From: Paludibacter sp.
GTDB taxonomy: Bacteria > Bacteroidota > Bacteroidia > Bacteroidales > Paludibacteraceae
Reading direction: 5' to 3'
Length of the DNA stretch: 11,381 nucleotides
Assembly (NCBI GenBank): GCA_018054805.1
Contig: JAGPIU010000013.1
Location: 1-11,381 of the forward strand
Positions 7,344-11,381 of the stretch are shown in pieces. The notes under the pieces are model-generated. The model was not told the DNA's origin and did not search any database. It saw only the letters and a list, made by a program, of their open reading frames with translations. Each line of letters starts with the position of its first letter. Positions within the stretch are counted from its first letter, which is position 1. The position numbers and the translations under genes were made by a program.

Positions 7344-8789
7344 TCAAAAACAGTTTCTGACTTCTTCGCGGTCGTCGAAATGATGTTTAACGCCTTGTAT
7401 TATCTGATAATCTTCATGTCCTTTTCCGGCCACCAATACCACATCGCCTTTTTGAGCAATGGCACAGGCAGTTTTAATTGCTTCCCGACGATCTACAATT
7501 GTCAGGCTTTTGCTTTTCTGTGTTACATCCAATCCGGCCAGCATGTCGTTCAGTATATCCTGAGGATCTTCGAAGCGTGGATTGTCAGAAGTAAGAATGG
7601 CTTTCCAACTGCCATCCACTGCTTCGCGGGCCATCATGGGGCGCTTGCCCTTGTCGCGGTTGCCACCACAACCCACTACGGTAATCAATCGGCCATTGCC
7701 TTCAAGAATCTGATTGATGGTGGAGATGACATTGTTCAGTGCGTCGGGCGTGTGGGCGTAATCCACAATGGCTGTGAAGCCCTGTGGTGCATGTAATGTC
7801 TCAAAACGACCTGACACTGAATGCAAAGAACTGAGTATTCGTAACACTTCCAGTTCGTCCTGACCGAGCAATACTGATGCTCCGAAAACGGCTGTCAGAT
7901 TGCTGGCGTTGAATTTGCCTGTAAATGCCACATTTACTTCGCGATCGTTCATGTCGAGTAACATGCCTTCGAAACTGTGTTCCAGAATGCGTGTTTTGAA
8001 GTCGGCCATTCCGCGCAGCGAATAATTATGTTTCTGAGCTTTTGTGTTTTGCAACATTACCATTCCGTTTTTGTCGTCGGCATTTGTAAGTGCAAAAGCA
8101 TCGGTTGATAAATCATCGAAAAAGCGTTTTTTTGCTTTCAGGTAGTTTTCGAATGTCAAATGATAGTCGATGTGGTCGCGGGTCAGATTGGTGAAAATGC
8201 CACCATCGAAATCCAGTCCTGCAATACGGCGCTGATCCACAGCATGTGAGCTGACTTCCATAAATGCATATTTGCAGCCTGCCTGTACCATACGAGCCAA
8301 TAACTCATTGAGCGCGATGGCGTCGGGAGTTGTATGTGTGGCTTCTACGGCTTCGTTGTCGATATAGTTGCATACGGTCGAAAGCAGTCCGGTTTTGTAG
8401 CCGAGTGCGCGGAAAGTTTCGTACAGCAAGGTTGCAATGGTGGTTTTTCCGTTTGTGCCTGTTACGCCTACAAGCGTTAGTTGCGACGATGGATAGCCAA
8501 ACCAGGCTGCAGCCATTTGTCCGAGCGCATCCGAACTGTTGGCTACACGTATAAATGTCACATTTTCGGGCTGCGTTTCAGGCATTGCTTCGCAAATAAC
8601 TGCCGAAGCTCCGTTTTCGATAGCCATGCCGATAAAATCGTGACCGTCGGTAGCTGTCCCGCGTGTAGCCACAAAAACAGTTCCCTGCGTTGCTTTGCGT
8701 GAGTCGAACTGAATTCCGGTCACTTCTATGCCTGTGTTTCCTGAGTTCTCGAGGCAAATTATATGTTGTAGTAAATCGGCTAAAATCAT
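7344..8789 (-). CDS. murE: UDP-MurNAc-tripeptide synthetase MurE, probably meso-diaminopimelate-adding
   Basis: MurE is the cytoplasmic ATP-dependent ligase that adds the third residue of the stem peptide to UDP-MurNAc-L-Ala-D-Glu. The 481-residue protein shows the N-terminal UDP-binding region ([14 protein letters not shown] at 28-41), P-loop GTNGKTT at 111-117, TTPDA at 153-157, EVSSHA at 178-183, [10 protein letters not shown] at 201-210, a candidate carbamylated lysine in the AKKRFF segment near 220, DYAHTPDAL at 343-351, [12 protein letters not shown] at 373-384, and GKGHED at 455-460. The SDNPR motif at 401-405 is the known marker for meso-diaminopimelate rather than lysine as substrate. 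That predicts a meso-DAP-type wall, as usual for Bacteroidota. The start is 12 bases after the ftsI stop, with an A-rich leader (AAAACGAAAGAA) and no clear Shine-Dalgarno. Confidence 0.97.
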   Translation of the reverse strand: MILADLLQHIICLENSGNTGIEVTGIQFDSRKATQGTVFVATRGTATDGHDFIGMAIENGASAVICEAMPETQPENVTFIRVANSSDALGQMAAAWFGYPSSQLTLVGVTGTNGKTTIATLLYETFRALGYKTGLLSTVCNYIDNEAVEATHTTPDAIALNELLARMVQAGCKYAFMEVSSHAVDQRRIAGLDFDGGIFTNLTRDHIDYHLTFENYLKAKKRFFDDLSTDAFALTNADDKNGMVMLQNTKAQKHNYSLRGMADFKTRILEHSFEGMLLDMNDREVNVAFTGKFNASNLTAVFGASVLLGQDELEVLRILSSLHSVSGRFETLHAPQGFTAIVDYAHTPDALNNVISTINQILEGNGRLITVVGCGGNRDKGKRPMMAREAVDGSWKAILTSDNPRFEDPQDILNDMLAGLDVTQKSKSLTIVDRREAIKTACAIAQKGDVVLVAGKGHEDYQIIQGVKHHFDDREEVRNCF

Positions 8790-8801
8790 TTTCTTTCGTT
8801 T

Positions 8802-10940
8802 TTAGTTTTCAAGTTGCAGTAATATTATCTGTCCTTTTCGGGCAACTGTACCGGCTTTAATGTTCTGTGAAATTACTTTTCCTCTTCCCTGAATCTGAAC
8901 TATCATTCCCATTTTTCCAAGCAGGTACATAGCATCGCGGGCTCCAAGTCCGGTCAGGTCGGGCACTGTTTTGTTGTTGACCGATAGCTGAGAGATTTTT
9001 ATGGCATTGTCGTCATTATCTGTTTTAACCCATTTCGACTGACTGCCAGCGTATTTCAGATTCATTGTGTTCATTACCTTTTGTAATGCTTCAAAATTCC
9101 CGCTTTTTGCCCGTGGGCTAAAAGGTAACTGTCGTGTGGTGTCGGCAGCTATGTTTTCGGGTTTCAGATTCGATTTCAGAGCCATGGTTCGCTCAGCAAT
9201 ATCTCTGAAAATAGAACCGGCCATTCTTCCTCCTGAAGGATAGCCTTTTCGGGGTTCGCGGACCACAATGATACAAGTGTAAAGAGGATTGTCGGCCGGA
9301 AAATATCCGCAGAATGAAACCTGATGGCTTTTTCCTCCGGCTTTGTATCCTAAAGCTCCCTTCGAAATTTGTGCTGTTCCGGTTTTTCCCGCAATTCGTA
9401 CGTATTTCGATCGCATGTTTTGCGCTGTTCCCTTTTTGCCTTCGATAACGCCAAGTAAAGTTTCGCGAACTGTTTCGAGTGTCGAAGGCCGGCAAATCTC
9501 TTCTTTGATAACTTCGGTGCTGAATGTTTTTACTGTCTGTCCGTTTTTGGTAATGGCTTTTACCAGAAAAGGTTTAATCATTTTGCCGTTGTTGGCAATG
9601 GCATTGTAAAATGTCAGTGTGTAAATGGGCGGAATTTGTGTTTCGTATCCAATCGACATCCAGGGTAAAGTGGTTTTCGACCAATATGTCGATTTGTCTT
9701 TTGGATGACGAATTTTAGCTGTTGCTGCTCCGGGAATTTCAATATTCAAAGGTTCTACGAGTCCCATTTCGTATAGTTTATCTACAAATCCCGAAGGATT
9801 GTCGCCCCAGGCTTTTGTGACTGCGAGTGAAATCCCGACATTGGACGATGCATGAATCACTTCGGCCAATGAAAGATTTCCGTATCCACCACGATGGTAG
9901 TTGTGGTCGCGCATGTCAGACGTATGATATCTGTGCACGCCATTTCCGGTGTGTATGGTGTCGGTGATTTTGGCTTTTCCGGCATCGAGCAATGCCATAA
10001 GTGATGCTACTTTAAATGTAGAGCCGGGTTCTACCTGATCGGCAACTGCGCCATTGCGGTTTTCGGAGTAGCTGCCATCAGCGTTGTTTTGCATGTTGAC
10101 CATGGCTTTTATTTCTCCGGTTTTCACTTCCATGATAATTGCATAGCCTTCCACCGCATCGAACGATTTTAAACTATCCATCAATGAAGATTCAGCAATG
10201 TCTTGTAAGTCAATGTCAATAGTGGTAAGCAGATCCATGCCGTCGATGGGTTCTACCTGAACTGTTTCTTCCCAACGATTAGCCACTTTCTGACGAACCG
10301 AAACTCCCGGAGTTCCAAGTAATTCGCGATTGAAGTATAGTTCCAGGCCGTTTTTTCCGCCTTTGGCCTCGTCGGCATAAATATCGCCAATGGTGCGTGA
10401 TGCCAGCGAACCGAATGGTTTTTCGCGACGCACAAGTTCTTTGGTTATGAGTCCGCTTTTGTTGCGACCCAAATTGAAAAGCGGTAGCTGGCGGAGTTCT
10501 TTGAGCTGTGAGTAGCTTATGCGTTTGGGGTAAAGCTGAAGTTCACCTTTGCCTTCGCGATATGCTTTTTTAAGTAGCGCTTTGTATTCTGTTGACGATT
10601 TGTCACCAAAAAATACCGACAAAGCCTGCGATAATGAATCCACTTTTTCTTTGAAGAGGATGCCTTCTTTTTCGTGGAGTGCGGGCACACGTGTATCCAT
10701 GTACACGTAATAAGTAGGAATGGAACTGGCCATCAGTCGACCATCCGAAGCGAATATATTACCTCTGTTGGGCTTTACGGTGATGTCGGTTTTTTTGTTT
10801 TTTGCTGCTACTGCCAGCCATTCGTCGCGTTCAACAAACTGAAGAATAAAAATGCGATACACAATAAGGCCAAAAGCAAACAGGATAATAAAATATACTA
10901 TCCCGAATTTCAAAACTATATTTGATCTTTTGTCTGCCAC
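8802..10940 (-). CDS. ftsI: Septal peptidoglycan transpeptidase FtsI (class B PBP3-type) with C-terminal PASTA domain
   Basis: FtsI is the class B penicillin-binding protein that cross-links septal peptidoglycan and partners FtsW. The 712-residue product has a single N-terminal membrane anchor at about 10-34, the PNRGNIFASDGRLMA motif at 57-71 opening the dimerisation/pedestal domain, and a transpeptidase domain with catalytic STFK (S307, K310), SSN at 365-367 and KTGT at 519-522. A PASTA-like domain follows at about 655-712 (VPDLTGLGARDAMYLLGKMG, then a GKVISQNIKAGT stretch). The start is GTG at 10940-10938: an in-frame TAG lies just upstream and the next methionine is at residue 70, beyond the anchor, so GTG is the only sensible choice. 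The gap to ftsL is 15 bases and to murE 12 bases. Place in the cluster favours the division-specific PBP over the elongation PBP2; a PASTA tail is common in Bacteroidota FtsI. Confidence 0.96.
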   Translation of the reverse strand: MADKRSNIVLKFGIVYFIILFAFGLIVYRIFILQFVERDEWLAVAAKNKKTDITVKPNRGNIFASDGRLMASSIPTYYVYMDTRVPALHEKEGILFKEKVDSLSQALSVFFGDKSSTEYKALLKKAYREGKGELQLYPKRISYSQLKELRQLPLFNLGRNKSGLITKELVRREKPFGSLASRTIGDIYADEAKGGKNGLELYFNRELLGTPGVSVRQKVANRWEETVQVEPIDGMDLLTTIDIDLQDIAESSLMDSLKSFDAVEGYAIIMEVKTGEIKAMVNMQNNADGSYSENRNGAVADQVEPGSTFKVASLMALLDAGKAKITDTIHTGNGVHRYHTSDMRDHNYHRGGYGNLSLAEVIHASSNVGISLAVTKAWGDNPSGFVDKLYEMGLVEPLNIEIPGAATAKIRHPKDKSTYWSKTTLPWMSIGYETQIPPIYTLTFYNAIANNGKMIKPFLVKAITKNGQTVKTFSTEVIKEEICRPSTLETVRETLLGVIEGKKGTAQNMRSKYVRIAGKTGTAQISKGALGYKAGGKSHQVSFCGYFPADNPLYTCIIVVREPRKGYPSGGRMAGSIFRDIAERTMALKSNLKPENIAADTTRQLPFSPRAKSGNFEALQKVMNTMNLKYAGSQSKWVKTDNDDNAIKISQLSVNNKTVPDLTGLGARDAMYLLGKMGMIVQIQGRGKVISQNIKAGTVARKGQIILLQLEN

Positions 10941-10955
10941 TTTTTTGCTAAAATT

Positions 10956-11351
10956 CTATTGTTTCTTGTCTTCCGGATTGGTTTTCTCTATCACTACCGG
11001 AGGTGTTTCAGTTACGCTGAGTTCCAGATTTTTTTCATGTATCAGCCTTACCACATTCGATTGCCGGCTTATTTCCATAAGTTTTGCCGAAAGGGTAAGC
11101 GATTCGTATTTTACATCTTTAATTTTCTTCTTGAGTTCTATTGTTTTTAAAAGTTGTTTTTCGCAATAAAACCTGTTGTCGACATACATAAATGCCAAAA
11201 GTGCTGCCAAAGCCAGAAAAGCATATTGCTTTTTAAAAAACTTTTTTGTGAAAATATTCCCGTTAATCACATCGCGCACTGTGCTCGACTTAATGTCTGA
11301 GAAATCTTCGTTGCCTCTTATGGCGTCTGCTATTTTTTTGAACCAGCTCAT
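10956..11351 (-). CDS. ftsL: FtsL-like cell division protein (Bacteroidota type)
   Basis: This is a 131-residue bitopic membrane protein directly before ftsI, the FtsL position. It has a cytoplasmic N-terminus of about 40 residues (MSWFKKIADAIRG...), one hydrophobic segment at about 43-57 (YAFLALAALLAFMYV), and an extracytoplasmic segment of about 60-110 rich in Leu, Glu, Lys and Ile that could form the short coiled coil expected of FtsL (LLKTIELKKKIKDV...LSAKLMEISRQ). The tail is polar (ETPPVVIEKTNPEDKKQ). FtsL scaffolds FtsQ and an FtsB-like partner and activates FtsW-FtsI. Primary sequence is poorly conserved in this family, and the cytoplasmic part is longer than the proteobacterial form. 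The call rests on topology, size and gene order; it matches what is annotated as FtsL-like in Bacteroidota. Confidence 0.85.
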   Translation of the reverse strand: MSWFKKIADAIRGNEDFSDIKSSTVRDVINGNIFTKKFFKKQYAFLALAALLAFMYVDNRFYCEKQLLKTIELKKKIKDVKYESLTLSAKLMEISRQSNVVRLIHEKNLELSVTETPPVVIEKTNPEDKKQ

Positions 11352-11369
11352 TTTGTTTAAATTTCCGGT

Positions 11370-11381
11370 TTATTTTTCAGC
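11370..11381 (-). CDS. rsmH: Possible last codons of rsmH (16S rRNA m4C1402 methyltransferase)
   Basis: The final 12 bases read GCT GAA AAA TAA on the minus strand, which would end a protein in Ala-Glu-Lys. RsmH (MraW) is normally just upstream of ftsL in the dcw cluster and commonly ends in a basic 'LRxAEK'-like tail, and the stop would lie 18 bases before the ftsL ATG. Only three residues are visible, so the assignment depends on expected gene order. Confidence 0.35.
   Translation of the reverse strand, partial: AEK

Noticed and set aside
1..11381. CRISPR array, tRNA/rRNA genes, transposase, phage or defence genes
   Set aside because: No regularly spaced repeats, RNA gene signatures or such protein families are seen; almost every base is within or between conserved dcw genes.

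Overview
The window is a stretch of the division and cell wall (dcw) cluster of a Bacteroidota bacterium. Every gene lies on the minus strand, so transcription runs from position 11381 towards 1. The order is [rsmH end]-ftsL-ftsI-murE-mraY-murD-ftsW-murG-murC-ftsQ. Support for Bacteroidota comes from the divergent FtsL-like protein, the FtsI with a C-terminal PASTA domain, the long MraY (421 residues) with an enlarged loop, the TGQPLPLISRGGTS form of the FtsW signature, weak or absent Shine-Dalgarno sequences with A-rich leaders, and no murF between murE and mraY. I cannot place it below phylum with confidence; Bacteroidales or Marinilabiliales-like is a guess.

Layout from the transcriptional start side: four codons that fit the end of rsmH (11370-11381); ftsL (10956-11351) and ftsI (8802-10940, GTG start) for the septal synthase; murE (7344-8789), mraY (6037-7302) and murD (4595-5998) for cytoplasmic stem-peptide addition and lipid I formation; ftsW (3307-4542), the septal glycosyltransferase; murG (2172-3269), which makes lipid II; murC (692-2116); and the first 230 codons of ftsQ (1-692), cut by the window edge. 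Gaps between genes are 12 to 55 bases, and murC and ftsQ overlap by one base. No convincing internal promoter or terminator is visible, so this looks like one long operon. There is no gene-free stretch over 300 bases.

The genes form one pathway. MurC, MurD and MurE add L-Ala, D-Glu and (from the DNPR motif) meso-diaminopimelate to UDP-MurNAc. MraY and MurG build lipid I and lipid II. FtsW and FtsI polymerise and cross-link lipid II at the septum, and FtsL and FtsQ are the bitopic scaffold proteins of the divisome.

The content is mostly conserved housekeeping, and I see no undescribed multi-gene system. Two local oddities stand out. First, a 112-bp GC-rich palindromic repeat-like element (5924-6035) fills the mraY-murD gap and runs in frame into murD; it supplies the start codon and exactly the first 25 codons of MurD. 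Second, MraY has about 14 extra residues just after its conserved HHH motif, encoded by DNA with short internal repeats.
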